Shown: positions 17,336 through 26,590 of the stretch, piece after piece
How positions within the stretch are numbered: position 1 is the stretch's first letter
Layout of the letters: every line of letters begins with the position of its first letter
The notes under the pieces: model-generated
The model's database searches: none
Told to the model about the DNA's origin: nothing
The model's input: the letters and a program-made list of their open reading frames with translations, nothing else
Origin: Actinomycetota bacterium
Lineage (GTDB): Bacteria; Actinomycetota; Geothermincolia; Geothermincolales; RBG-13-55-18
DNA length: 64,000 bases
Reading direction: 5' to 3'
NCBI GenBank assembly: GCA_016931915.1
Contig: JAFGDU010000153.1
Coordinates: forward strand, 1-64,000
Translations under genes and position numbers: made by a program

Positions 17336-17461
17336 GATCTTTTCCTTCCCGGCTTTGGACATACCCACCCCGTGCCCGGCTTCCTTCAAATCTTCATAGA
17401 CCGTCCGGGCCGTCTTCTCGTTATTGCCATACTTGCTGTAACAGATAACGTATCCCCTCAT
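17336..17461 (-). pseudogene. flavodoxin N-terminal remnant
   Basis: The minus strand encodes MRGYVICYSKYGNNEKTART and then VYEDLKEAGHGVGMSKAG, the first beta strand, P-loop and helix of a flavodoxin. The similarity stops after about 40 residues and the frame continues as noise into the antisense of the methyltransferase gene. The FMN-binding loops further along are missing. It looks like a truncated gene. Confidence 0.6.
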
Positions 17462-17565
17462 TACCCATCTCCGGCCAGGAACTTACCACAGGGACCTTTC
17501 CAATCGCTTGCCGCTCTTATGAACCTGCATATCCATGTTCTCCGATGTACTCAATGGAGTTTTGA

Positions 17566-18129
17566 TACCTGGGCGGCGACTATCAGCCGTGGAGGTTCAT
17601 AGTCATCCGGGACAAAGACATCCTCGAAGAGATAGAGAGAGACGCCCGCATGATGTGCAAGATGCCCAAGGCGCTACTCGACCTGGATAGCAGCCCCCTC
17701 GGCCCTGTCTCAAGGTTTATCGCGAAAACGGCCATCTGGCTGCAGCCGAACCTGTTGCATCCATGTCCCTATGAGATGATACTGCAGATCGCCGAGGGCA
17801 AGTTTATGCTCTTTCACGGCGCGCCTATGGTGATTCTCCTGCTCATAGACAAACGTTGTGTGGGTAAACCCCTGGTGGATATCGGGGCCTGCGGAGAAAA
17901 CATGATCCTCGCGGCCCACAGCCACGGGTTGGGCTCCTGCTGGGTGGGTTTCGTGGAGCCGTTCAAGCGGACCCCGAAGTGGAGGAGGCGCCTCGATATA
18001 GAACGCCCCTACGATCTGTGCGAGGGAATCGCGCTCGGCTACCCGGTCGGGAACCCGGACGGGATGGTGCCCAGGCAGATCCACGAGATCAAATGGTTCG
18101 AGAACGGCACCATGAAGGTCATGACCTGA
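17566..18129 (+). pseudogene. nitroreductase family, N-terminally truncated
   Basis: The frame from 17566 reads YLGGDYQPWRFIVIRDKDIL and continues to a well-conserved nitroreductase C-terminus with DIGACGENMILAAHSHGLGS, which binds FMN, and a GYPVGNP turn. A TGA at 17563-17565 precedes it, and the usual N-terminal 35-40 residues with the RRSxR motif are not visible in any frame upstream. The first ATG is at 17650, well inside the fold. The gene is therefore probably inactive or expressed as a truncated form. It lies next to the flavodoxin remnant and a diverged family B repeat. Confidence 0.65.
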
Positions 18130-18138
18130 GGAGGGAAA

Positions 18139-18202
18139 TCTGGTTTCTGTAGTCTCCTTACCATATTATGGAATATTATTCGATATGCGAGACCTGACCC
18201 CC
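18139..18202 (+). repeat. palindromic repeat family B, copy 3, decayed left arm
   Basis: The right arm TCGATATGCGAGACCTGACC and the CCATATTATGGAATATTAT centre match copy 2. The left arm is degraded to TGGTTTCTGTAGTCTCC. The right edge touches the stop codon of the minus-strand cupin gene. Confidence 0.75.
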
Positions 18203-18745
18203 TTACTTGCGTTCTGCTCCTATCATCACGAAGGCCACCGCGCAGGGCTCGGAGCCGCGGTTTCTCCATGCGTGACGGGTGCCGTTCTGCACAACGCAGT
18301 CTCCAGGCTCGAGATGAACCTCTGCACCATCATCCAGCTCCAGATCGATCTCCCCGGAGATAACTATCCCGTAATCTATAGTGTCCGTGGTGTGCATTCC
18401 GGGGTTGTCCGGCTCCATCGCTTCAGCAATGCCCGGCGCTCCCTTCGCGAACTTCTCCAGCACCGTTGCGACATCAGCGCCTTTCTGCAGCGCTTCGATG
18501 AGTTCCTTCTCCGGATAGTACCAACAGACACGGAACCGGGTACCTTCGAGTCCCGGTATAAGTGAAGATATCTCGGTCGTTATGTCGCCCTCTTTATTCG
18601 GGATAGATGCAATATCCTCCGTCGCCCAAACCTCCGTCATCCTGAAGCTGGGCAATTCATCTATGGTGCAGGAGCGCGGGGGTTCCCCATCGCTTACGAA
18701 AACCGACTTCCCCTCATCCGTCAGACCCGTGACTACCCTTCGCAT
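18203..18745 (-). CDS. cupin domain protein
   Basis: The protein has 180 residues. The C-terminal half is a single cupin barrel: GMHTTDTIDYGIVISGEIDL is motif 1, with His, Thr/Asp and Gly positions, and PGDCVVQNGTRHAWRNRG is motif 2, with the final His metal ligand. The N-terminal 90 residues look like a second, degraded barrel. Such proteins appear as small isomerases, dioxygenases or regulators. The metal-binding His set is partial (only two clear His). The stop codon abuts a family B repeat. The function is unknown. Confidence 0.8.
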   Translation of the reverse strand: MRRVVTGLTDEGKSVFVSDGEPPRSCTIDELPSFRMTEVWATEDIASIPNKEGDITTEISSLIPGLEGTRFRVCWYYPEKELIEALQKGADVATVLEKFAKGAPGIAEAMEPDNPGMHTTDTIDYGIVISGEIDLELDDGAEVHLEPGDCVVQNGTRHAWRNRGSEPCAVAFVMIGAERK

Positions 18746-18903
18746 TTCTTACCCCTTTCGCGTTCTCAGACCCGGCATCGGATTTCGGATCGGAAACGAT
18801 CTTTACACTGTAGCCTACCCCTTAACAGGAAATGCAAAACTGCGAACTGCTTAAGGTGACCGGTGGCAACGTGATCTATAAAGGGAGCCCTGGTGCCGAT
18901 GCA

Positions 18904-20256
18904 TCAACACCGTGAGATCATGTCGGCGACTACCGCGGCCGTTTTCGCAGCCTTGTTGGTGCCTGACCAGCCAGGCGCCTTTACTCCCTCACCTACGTTG
19001 TAGAGGTTCTTTATAGATGTCTCCTGGGGCATATCGTAGCCGGGCCATGCGCGGCCGCCGGGGAAGTCGCTGTCCACGTCGTGCACCCCCATGTGCAATA
19101 TCTCGCCGTGCTTCTTGAAACCCGGGAATTGCTCCTCCAGATCCCTCTGGCACTGGATCCTCTCCCATTCCACCTCCATGGGGACGAGGGAATTGAGCGG
19201 GTAGCCGCAATAATAGGACAGGTGCTTTCCCGCTGGAGCCAGAGCGGGACAGAGCAGGGCGACGTCTCCGGCGCATACCAGGCGGCGGGCTCCCGAGATG
19301 ATCATGAAGTGGGCGCTCTTGGGCAGCAGGGGCTCGTCGCTCGCCACCAGCACGAGCATGGCCGGACCCGCCCGTAACTTCATCCTCATCTCCCGCAGAT
19401 ACTTCCGACCGAAATTGTCGCTTCCGGCAAGGTCCACCGTTCTCCTGGGACCCGTATCGCTGATCACCACATTGCTGCTGATGATCTCATCCCTGCCTTC
19501 CCGCTCCACCACGATCCCCCGCACTTCCCCCTTTTCCACCATGATGCGCTTCACGGGGCTGCTCAGCCAGGCATCGCCGTTGGCCCTGATGGCCTCCACC
19601 AGACCCTCGACGAGTTCCACGTTTCCCCGCGGCGCTACGCCCGCGTCGATGAGGGCGCCCAGTCCCGCCATGTAGGAGAAGAACTCGTCTGCCGGCAATT
19701 CCCATGCGTGGCAGACGAGCACGGCGACGATTATGGTATCGAATATCTTGTGCAGGACCTCGTCGTCCGTGTATTGCATGAGCCACTCCCGGAAATCCAG
19801 CTTTGCCCCTTTCGCGAAGGGGTTCTTGATCTCCCGGCCCAAAGCTTGCTGGATCTTCTTCTTCCCGATCTCGGCGGCCATGCTTCCCCCGAGCCTTGCC
19901 AGTCTGCCGCGGGATATCTCCAGGTCGCTGACGACCCTGAGGAGGGTAAGGGGGTTGTTCAACTTCATCTGGTAATCCTTGCCTTCTATCCTGCAGTGCA
20001 GGGTCCTGGGGAGGTTGACCACATCGAAACCGGCGCCCACTTCCTTATAGATATTCTCCAGCGGTCCGTCCCTGTGCAGCAGGATCGCCCCGGTGGGAAG
20101 CTTGTAGCCGTCCTTTTCCACCGTGGACATGCGTCCGCCCCAGCGGTCCAGGCTCTCCACCAGAAGGGTGCGGTATCCCCTCCTGGCCAGCAACGCCCCC
20201 GCGCACAATCCCCCGATCCCCGAGCCGATAACCGCAACGTCATAATCGCGTTCCAT
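18904..20256 (-). CDS. phytoene-desaturase-like FAD-dependent oxidoreductase
   Basis: The 450-residue protein has the dinucleotide motif VIGSGIGGLCAGALLARRGY at residues 9-28, then LLVES and the RWGGRMST segment that binds the FAD ribose and phosphate. The C-terminal GEGVKAPGWSGTNKAAKTAA segment closes the FAD site, as in amine oxidase and carotenoid desaturase/isomerase-type proteins. A tail of about 100 residues before it is hydrophobic. It is 49 bases downstream of the AOR gene on the same strand, so the two are probably co-transcribed. The substrate is unknown; the NAD(P)/FAD-dependent oxidoreductase label is safe. Confidence 0.87.
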   Translation of the reverse strand: MERDYDVAVIGSGIGGLCAGALLARRGYRTLLVESLDRWGGRMSTVEKDGYKLPTGAILLHRDGPLENIYKEVGAGFDVVNLPRTLHCRIEGKDYQMKLNNPLTLLRVVSDLEISRGRLARLGGSMAAEIGKKKIQQALGREIKNPFAKGAKLDFREWLMQYTDDEVLHKIFDTIIVAVLVCHAWELPADEFFSYMAGLGALIDAGVAPRGNVELVEGLVEAIRANGDAWLSSPVKRIMVEKGEVRGIVVEREGRDEIISSNVVISDTGPRRTVDLAGSDNFGRKYLREMRMKLRAGPAMLVLVASDEPLLPKSAHFMIISGARRLVCAGDVALLCPALAPAGKHLSYYCGYPLNSLVPMEVEWERIQCQRDLEEQFPGFKKHGEILHMGVHDVDSDFPGGRAWPGYDMPQETSIKNLYNVGEGVKAPGWSGTNKAAKTAAVVADMISRC

Positions 20257-20305
20257 TACACCTTCCCCCTAAACACCTGCCCATCATTCGGCCACAGCAC
20301 GTCTC

Positions 20306-22246
20306 CTAGATTATGAGCTGATCCCTCGCCAGAACATCAGCTATATCCGCGAGCCCCAACGCCTCGAGCTGCGATTTCCTCTGCAGCCCGGAGGCAGCAT
20401 CCCACCCTCTGAGTTCGTAATATTCGTCCTTCATCCTCTCGAACTCCCCTTTGTCCACCACCTCGCCCAGCCTGGATATCGGCTCGCCGTCTTTCCCCGG
20501 CACCAGGCACCCGGGGTTGAAATGATCGGACTGCAAGGGCTGCGTATAGAAGATGTCGGGCAGGTTGTCGCTCTCCCTCCCGCCGAGGCCTTCTCTGGCA
20601 TGAATACCTCGCTGGAGGTTGAAGACCTTCTCGCCGATCTCGCATAATCCCTCTTCGTCTACATCTCTGCCGGTCACCGCCGAAAAAACCTTGCTGGCGA
20701 CGGCGGGGTCGCCCACGTGATCGTCCGAGTTATCTACGAGCATCATGGGCCAGGCGAAATTGCACAGGATCATACATTCCTGGGCATACTGGCGGTCCTG
20801 TATCTTCTTGACGGCCAGGGCTTTGCCATCGTAAGTCGAGAAATCCGCTGCTTCCTCGCTGCCCCAGAACCTCCTGGCCATGGCGCGGATGACATCTCCG
20901 GAGGCATATGTGCCCTCCAGCTTGTAGGTCCACAGCAGCCAGGACAGTACAGGGTTGAATATCTCGTGCAGCTGCTGGATGGGTTGCCTGGGCTCCATGG
21001 CGTAAAGGAGGCTGTTGGTAATATACATCCTGGGGTCGTATGCGGTATCCTGGCCGGCCCTGATGGTAAGGCCGCCCAGTATCTCCCTTGCCCCTCCCCC
21101 CACCTCACCGGCAGCATAGATGCTTCCGCGAGCCAGTGTATCCCCGAAGCCCTCCCGAGATGCGATCGTCTTCACCAGTGTCTCGATGAACCCGAGGCTG
21201 CCAACTTCCGAGAGGGGCAGGCCCGTCTCCTCGTCGCTGAGGATGCCCTCCTGAAAACAGCTCGTAAGCCAGTTGATCATCACTTCCAGGGAGTTGGTGT
21301 CCAGCCCATAGTCATCGCACAGCCTGTTGGCAGTAAAGGCGACTTCGTCCCATTCCGTCGCGGTCAGCACCTTGCCCCGCGGTTGAGCGAAATCCTGCGG
21401 CGGCCGTGACTGGTAGAAGACTCCCGACTGGCACATGACCTTTCCGCTCTTGCCGCTGCTGGCCTTGTAGACGCTTCTCAAGCAGCCGACCGCGCAGCCG
21501 TAACAGACGAAGGGTCTGGCATCGGGGCTCATGACCATGGTTACCGGAGATCCAACGCCGATTTCGCGTATGTATCTCTTCAGTTCCTGCAGGCGGTCCG
21601 GATCGGCAACGGCCAGCTTTTGTTTTCCCCTCACCGCTATGGCCTTGATCTTTTTTGTTCCCATGACAGCCCCGAAGCCGCTCGAACCGCTTGAATCATC
21701 GTCCGCCAGCAGGCTGGAGAAGATGACCCCATTCTCCCCTGCGATACCGGTGGCCACAACGCTTACGTTATTCCCAAGCTCTCCCTTGATGATCTTTCTG
21801 ACCTGGGCGGCGCCCTTCCCCCACAGGTGGGACGCATCCTTCAGCTCCGCCTTGCCTTCATCTATGAGTAGATAGACGGGCGCCTCCGCCTTACCCTGGA
21901 CGACAATGCCGTCATAGCCCGCGAATTTGAGTTTCGCGCCCCATCTTCCCCCCAGGTTGGAATAGCAGAATACCTCGGGGTTGGTGGCCGGGGACTTGCC
22001 GCATACCTGCCACCTGGAACCGGCCAATCCCGCGACTCCTGCCAGGGGGCCGGTGATGAAGATGAGGCGGTTCTCCGCATCAAAGGCTCCGGCGCCGGGT
22101 GACACCTCGTCCCAGTATATCCTGGCCGCGATTCCACGCCCTCCGACATAGTCATCGCAGTAGTCGTAAGTCGAAAGGTCGCTCGTGCTCCCGGACGATA
22201 GGTCTACCCTCAGGATCCTTCCTGCATACCCGTCCCCTTCACCCAT
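20306..22246 (-). CDS. tungsten-dependent aldehyde:ferredoxin oxidoreductase family protein
   Basis: The protein has 646 residues, a normal length for AOR. The N-terminal domain starts with GRILRVDLSSG and YVGGRGIAARIYWDEV, the tungstopterin-binding AOR_N signature. CYGCAVGC provides three Cys of the 4Fe-4S cluster, and a later ILCNF supplies the fourth. AOR enzymes oxidise aldehydes to acids with reduction of ferredoxin and need a W- or Mo-pterin cofactor. The start at 22246 follows a GGGGGG tract by about 6 bases. A possible promoter with TTTACA lies near 22362-22367. The FAD oxidoreductase follows in the same direction. Confidence 0.92.
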   Translation of the reverse strand: MGEGDGYAGRILRVDLSSGSTSDLSTYDYCDDYVGGRGIAARIYWDEVSPGAGAFDAENRLIFITGPLAGVAGLAGSRWQVCGKSPATNPEVFCYSNLGGRWGAKLKFAGYDGIVVQGKAEAPVYLLIDEGKAELKDASHLWGKGAAQVRKIIKGELGNNVSVVATGIAGENGVIFSSLLADDDSSGSSGFGAVMGTKKIKAIAVRGKQKLAVADPDRLQELKRYIREIGVGSPVTMVMSPDARPFVCYGCAVGCLRSVYKASSGKSGKVMCQSGVFYQSRPPQDFAQPRGKVLTATEWDEVAFTANRLCDDYGLDTNSLEVMINWLTSCFQEGILSDEETGLPLSEVGSLGFIETLVKTIASREGFGDTLARGSIYAAGEVGGGAREILGGLTIRAGQDTAYDPRMYITNSLLYAMEPRQPIQQLHEIFNPVLSWLLWTYKLEGTYASGDVIRAMARRFWGSEEAADFSTYDGKALAVKKIQDRQYAQECMILCNFAWPMMLVDNSDDHVGDPAVASKVFSAVTGRDVDEEGLCEIGEKVFNLQRGIHAREGLGGRESDNLPDIFYTQPLQSDHFNPGCLVPGKDGEPISRLGEVVDKGEFERMKDEYYELRGWDAASGLQRKSQLEALGLADIADVLARDQLII

Positions 22247-22564
22247 CTTCATCCCCCCTGTAAGATGGTCTTGGACACGGTTCCCAGCACCATCGTAATA
22301 AGATAAGCATGAGTATGGCCGTGCTGGAATCAACACTTATTCTCTGACGAATAGTCATCTTTGTAAAGGCATGCTGTCCCTGAGCTTTATCTCCATATAT
22401 AGGATTTATCTGCTCGGTTCATGTAATTGTAGGCGTCACCTGTGAATGATGTTTGCCCCACCAAGCATATAAACAACGCCACCAAACCAGAAGACAATGC
22501 TCTCGCTCGTGGGATGATACTATCATAGTATCGGGAACGGACTCGTTAGGCAGGTGGGTGGATC
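22247..22564. other. divergent intergenic region
   Basis: The 318 bases between AOR (minus) and the M28-like gene (plus) hold a minus-strand TTTACA at 22362-22367, with GAGAAT 17 bases on as a possible promoter for AOR. No gene or repeat is recognised. Confidence 0.4.
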
Positions 22565-24148
22565 ATGAAAGGAAGCGGCAGCGGCATTGCCTCCTGGATG
22601 CTAAAGAGTTATGCGGATATGATAGGCGGATTCTATCCGCGCCGGAAGGAGGCCCGAAGCCTTGTTGATACGCTTCCCGAATTACCGGTTGAAGTTACAG
22701 TACCCGATTCGGGCGCCATATACGGCTGGATCGAGGGGCTCTGCTCCACTCCCCACCGCCGCCCCGGTACGCAAGAAGGACACCGGGGAGAGGACTTCGT
22801 GATCGACAGGTTCGAAGAGTTCGGATTGGAGGATATTACCAGGGAACCTATTGACATCACCGTCTGGGACGCCCGCAACTGGGGGCTCAGCGTATGGGAC
22901 GGGGAAAGGAAGACGGACATCCCCTCTTTTCGGGTGCAGAACACCGGCTTTACCGGCGAGCACGGCGTCACCGCCCCCCTGGTCTACGTCGGCAAGGCAT
23001 GGCTTCCCGGCGCTTTAAAGCGCGCCGATGTCAGGGGAAAGATAGTGGTGGCGGACGTACCTTTCCCGACCCTGCCCGCCGGTTTGCTGCTCAAGCTGTT
23101 GGGAGGAGGGTACGGCTTATCGGATCCCGCTAAGCGCATTTCACTGGGCACCAGGATGAAGCTTATATTCGTGCCCGGCAATTTCCCGGGCCAGTTCCTC
23201 AACATCGATATCGACGATACGCATATCCCCCTGGGGGACATGCGACTTCCCTGGGATGTATATTGGAGGGCTCATCAGCAGGGAGCCAGGGGTGTCGTGC
23301 TCATCCTCTCCAACATGCCCACGAATTCCAATACCCATTTCGGTCCCTACGATGCCTGCATGAAACCTATTCCCGCCCTCTGGGTGGGCAAGTACGACGG
23401 AGAGGAACTGCGTTCTCTGGCAAAGAGTGGAGCCAAGGCAACCCTGATCCTGGAAGGGGAGGAAAGGCCGGGCGTCACACATAATATCTGGGGCACACTG
23501 CCGGGGAGATCAGAGGAGATGATAATCCTGCACAGCCATCACGACGCGCCCTTCCAAGGCGCTACCGAAGACGGATGTGGTGTAGGACAGATCCTGGCCC
23601 AGGCGCGGGCATGGTCGCAGGTGCCAGAACGAGACCGTCCCAAGACCCTCATGTTCCTCTGTGCTGCCGCCCATTTCTACGGCCCGGCCCTGGGAGTCTA
23701 CGAGTTCGTGAAGAGGCACAAGCACGACTTTCTGGCCAGGACCGACGTGGTGATATGCCTGGAACACCTGGGGGCGAAACAGATGATCGAAAAAGACAGG
23801 GAGTTCGTTCCCTGCGGTGAGCAGGCCATCACCTGGGTTATGACCTCCTCCAACAAATACGTGATCGCCGCAATCATGAAGGCCCTCAAGGAGCAGCGGC
23901 TGAAGCAGACGGTGGCGATTCCCTACAACCTGATTGCACCGGTTCCGACGACCGATGCTTTTCCCTACCCCTTCGGCGACGTCCAGTTTCTGAGCTGGAT
24001 AGCACAGCCCTATTACCTCCTGAACGCGGAGGACACCCTGGACAAGATCGAGGTTGCAGAGCTGGGTCCCATCGCGGAATCCGTAACGGAATTGGTCAAG
24101 ACGTTTATGGCCCTGGACAGCTGCAAGATAGGGGCAGCGGTTCCTTGA
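22565..24148 (+). CDS. M28-like metallopeptidase with PA domain
   Basis: The protein has 527 residues. The middle part (about 130-300) resembles a protease-associated domain, and from about residue 310 an M28 fold follows. HSHHDAPFQGATEDGCGVG holds the first His and bridging Asp. The next box, normally FxxxxEExGLxGS, reads MFLCAAAHFYGPALG, so the catalytic Glu pair is replaced. ICLEHLG may hold another ligand, and the final YLLNAEDTLDKI lacks the usual His. Several ligands are altered, so it may be a non-peptidase relative or a variant group. No signal peptide is seen. The start has AGGTGGG 7-8 bases upstream. Confidence 0.75.
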   Translation: MKGSGSGIASWMLKSYADMIGGFYPRRKEARSLVDTLPELPVEVTVPDSGAIYGWIEGLCSTPHRRPGTQEGHRGEDFVIDRFEEFGLEDITREPIDITVWDARNWGLSVWDGERKTDIPSFRVQNTGFTGEHGVTAPLVYVGKAWLPGALKRADVRGKIVVADVPFPTLPAGLLLKLLGGGYGLSDPAKRISLGTRMKLIFVPGNFPGQFLNIDIDDTHIPLGDMRLPWDVYWRAHQQGARGVVLILSNMPTNSNTHFGPYDACMKPIPALWVGKYDGEELRSLAKSGAKATLILEGEERPGVTHNIWGTLPGRSEEMIILHSHHDAPFQGATEDGCGVGQILAQARAWSQVPERDRPKTLMFLCAAAHFYGPALGVYEFVKRHKHDFLARTDVVICLEHLGAKQMIEKDREFVPCGEQAITWVMTSSNKYVIAAIMKALKEQRLKQTVAIPYNLIAPVPTTDAFPYPFGDVQFLSWIAQPYYLLNAEDTLDKIEVAELGPIAESVTELVKTFMALDSCKIGAAVP

Positions 24149-24211
24149 AGAACGTCTCTGGATTTTGGGGCCGCATCCTCGCCACCCCCTATGCATTGAT
24201 ACCTGGTGCCT

Positions 24212-24718
24212 TTACACGGATACCTGGAAGACGCATGTATCGTCCGCGTCCGGCCTCAGCTCGAAGTGCCGTATCTCGAGGTCGGGGGCGATCTTCCTGA
24301 AATAGATCTCGTGGGTCTTGGTGCAACCGTGTATACAGGATACCTTGGCCGGCTTGCCCTCCGGGGCCAGGTAATCTCCGTAGTCCAGCTGCAGCAGTGA
24401 ATTCCAGTTGGGACAGGTGGTATATTGCCATTTCAAGGAGTTGGGGGTCTCCTCCAGGTATTCGGGAACGTAGCCGTTTATCTTTGTGAGTTCCTTATGG
24501 ACCTGTTTGATCTGCTCGATGGCCGTACCCTCGGGCTCGATCAACTGCATGAGAAGGTCGATCGCGGGCGGAAGCATGTCCTCCCACATCTCCAGCTCCA
24601 GCTCGATGATGGTCTCCGGCCCTACCCGCTTGTACGCGAACCACGACCAGCCGTTGGAAAGATTGTAGAGCGTACTGAGCCGTATGAAGTTGACCATCTC
24701 CTCAGATAGTTCCTGCAT
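24212..24718 (-). CDS. conserved protein, V4R/ATC-hydrolase-like C-terminus
   Basis: The 168-residue protein has an N-terminal helical part and a C-terminal region with spaced Cys residues: TTCPNW, VSCIHGCTKTHEIYFRKIAP, and a final DADDTCVFQV. That ending resembles the last strand of V4R- and L-2-aminothiazoline-4-carboxylate-hydrolase-like domains. I do not assign a reaction. The start at 24718 follows GGGGGTG by 5-6 bases and is preferred over the Met six codons upstream. A promoter-like pair is at 24779-24806. It shares the Cys-ending pattern with the gene at 53263. Confidence 0.65.
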   Translation of the reverse strand: MQELSEEMVNFIRLSTLYNLSNGWSWFAYKRVGPETIIELELEMWEDMLPPAIDLLMQLIEPEGTAIEQIKQVHKELTKINGYVPEYLEETPNSLKWQYTTCPNWNSLLQLDYGDYLAPEGKPAKVSCIHGCTKTHEIYFRKIAPDLEIRHFELRPDADDTCVFQVSV

Positions 24719-24778
24719 GTTAGCACCCCCCTGCATGTCCTGCCCGGTCGGTTCGGGCCTTGCGGTATCTCCACGAAA

Positions 24779-24806
24779 AGACTATCACTTGTATTGGAAA
24801 TGTAAA
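24779..24806 (-). promoter_or_regulatory. promoter-like pair before the gene at 24212
   Basis: On the minus strand the sequence reads GCTTTACA at 24801-24808 and TAGTCT at 24779-24784, with 16 bases between TTTACA and TAGTCT. The start codon is 60 bases downstream. The same spacing and TTTACA occur before two other minus-strand genes. Confidence 0.4.
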
Positions 24807-24856
24807 GCGAGCTGGGGCAGGATCACTTCGGATATCGGCCTGTAAAGGAGGAGCAG

Positions 24857-26500
24857 ATGGGTATCGCGGGCGAGGTCGCGCGTTGGATGGTGGAACTGGA
24901 GTGGGAGGACATCCCCGAACGTATTATCGCCAAGGCCAAGCTGCAGCTGCTCAACGTGCTGGCATCCCTGCACGCAGGCTATCACACCGAGGAAGGCCGG
25001 GCGGTGCTGCGCTCCCTGGCCGGCAGCTCGGGTCCGGTGCGTGCCGTACCTTCCGGGCAGAGCATGCATCACCTCGACGCACTCTGCGCCGACGCCTGCC
25101 TCTCCATGGTCCTCGACTACGATGACTACCTCTTCCTGGGACATACCGGCCATTCCGCGGTGAACGTCCCCCTGGTGCTGGGAGAGATGCTCTCGAGCTC
25201 CCCCCGAGAACTCCTCGCCGCACAGATCATCGCCAACGAGGTGGCGGGGCGGATGGGAGCGGCGGTAGCGCTGGGGCCGCGCAACGGCCAGATGTGGAGC
25301 TATATCCACCACGCCGGCGGTGCATGCGCCGCCGCCCGCCTGCTCGGACTCGACGCCGAGCGGGCGGAACAGGCGCTGGCCATCGCTCTCTACCAGCCCA
25401 ACCTCGCCCTCTTTCCCGGCTTCATGGGCGGTCAGGCCAAGACGGCCACCGCGGCCTGGCCAGTGCTGACCGGCGTGCGTTCCGCCTTCCTGGCGCGCGA
25501 GGGCCTGCGGGGTGAGCCATCCATAATAGAGGGGCCCCGGGGCTTCCTCGCCGAGTTCGCCTTCGCCGGGGCTCCCTTCATGTTCACCGGCCTGGGACGT
25601 GCCTGGGTGACCGACACCATCGCCTTCAAGCCCTATCCAGGATGCGCTTATATCGATACCAGCGTCGATGCGCTGCTGCAGATCATGGGGCGCTACGAGA
25701 GTGAACGGGGGGAGCCGCTGTCCCCGCAGCGGGTGGAAGCGGTGGAGGTACGGGCGAGCGTACTCACCATGCGCATGAACGAGCTGTCCCGCGATTTCGA
25801 GGCCAGCGACCCGCTGGCCCCCATCAACATCAACTTCTCCATCCCCAAGAGCCTCGCCCTGGCCATCATGGACGGCGGTCTGAGCGGAAGCAGCCTCGCG
25901 GGCAAGCGCCTGCGGGCGGACGGTGCGCGCATCCTGGACCTGGCTCGCCGCATCGATCTGCGTCACGACTGGGAACTAACGGGCAAAGTGGTGGGTTCAC
26001 TGGACGATGCCCTGGGGTTCGCGGACGTGCTCGACCAGTTCACGTTGCGCCAGCTGACGCGGACGGCCCTGTCACTGCGCGAGCATTTCTCCGCTCAGGG
26101 TTTCTCACTGCAGGACATGCGGGAACGCCGCGAGGCACTACCCACCCACCTGCGCCGCGACATCCTTAAAGTACTAGGTGGAAAGCTTATCCACCCCATG
26201 CGCGAGACGGTACCCGGTGGATACACCTACGACCTGGGCGGTGTGGACATGGACGCCCTGCGCCTGCCCTTTCCCGCGCTGGTCACCCTGCGCAGTACCG
26301 ATGGGTTCCGGGATTCAGCGCAAGTGGATATCCCTTATGGCGCTCCGGGCAGTGACGATACGGATGAAGTAGTGCGGGAGAAGTTCCGCCGCGAGGCCTC
26401 CCGCTCTTTACCCGAGGACCGCATCGAGAAGGCGATCGCCCTCGTCGGCGACTTCGAGACCTCCGGACTCATGCCCTTGCTGGACGCGTGCTGCGTATAG
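24857..26500 (+). CDS. MmgE/PrpD family protein
   Basis: The 547-residue protein matches the PrpD fold. It has a helical N-terminal domain opening with VARWMVELEWEDIPERIIAK, a DYDDYLFLGHTGHSAVNVPLVLGE segment that aligns with the DDxxxxxxxHPS/G box of 2-methylcitrate dehydratases, and a small lid domain from about residue 275 (FKPYPGCAYID). Proteins of this family dehydrate 2-methylcitrate or cis-aconitate-like acids, or isomerise immunoresponsive-gene-type substrates. Methylcitrate synthase and lyase genes are absent here, so a different hydroxy-acid substrate is possible. An AAAGGAGGAG site precedes the start. Confidence 0.85.
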   Translation: MGIAGEVARWMVELEWEDIPERIIAKAKLQLLNVLASLHAGYHTEEGRAVLRSLAGSSGPVRAVPSGQSMHHLDALCADACLSMVLDYDDYLFLGHTGHSAVNVPLVLGEMLSSSPRELLAAQIIANEVAGRMGAAVALGPRNGQMWSYIHHAGGACAAARLLGLDAERAEQALAIALYQPNLALFPGFMGGQAKTATAAWPVLTGVRSAFLAREGLRGEPSIIEGPRGFLAEFAFAGAPFMFTGLGRAWVTDTIAFKPYPGCAYIDTSVDALLQIMGRYESERGEPLSPQRVEAVEVRASVLTMRMNELSRDFEASDPLAPININFSIPKSLALAIMDGGLSGSSLAGKRLRADGARILDLARRIDLRHDWELTGKVVGSLDDALGFADVLDQFTLRQLTRTALSLREHFSAQGFSLQDMRERREALPTHLRRDILKVLGGKLIHPMRETVPGGYTYDLGGVDMDALRLPFPALVTLRSTDGFRDSAQVDIPYGAPGSDDTDEVVREKFRREASRSLPEDRIEKAIALVGDFETSGLMPLLDACCV

Positions 26501-26590
26501 GGCCAGGTCCCGACAGGCGAGGAACGTTCCGTTACTTGGTTTAAAAACCAACGTTAAACCATAAACGATGCGGGGATAACGTACCCTTTT

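Noticed and set aside
17256-17399. Short plus-strand frame starting MAQEKDTRHAEI with a GAGGAGGGG site
   Set aside because: The start looks good, but the frame runs into the antisense of the flavodoxin remnant after about 25 codons, so it is at most a gene scrap.
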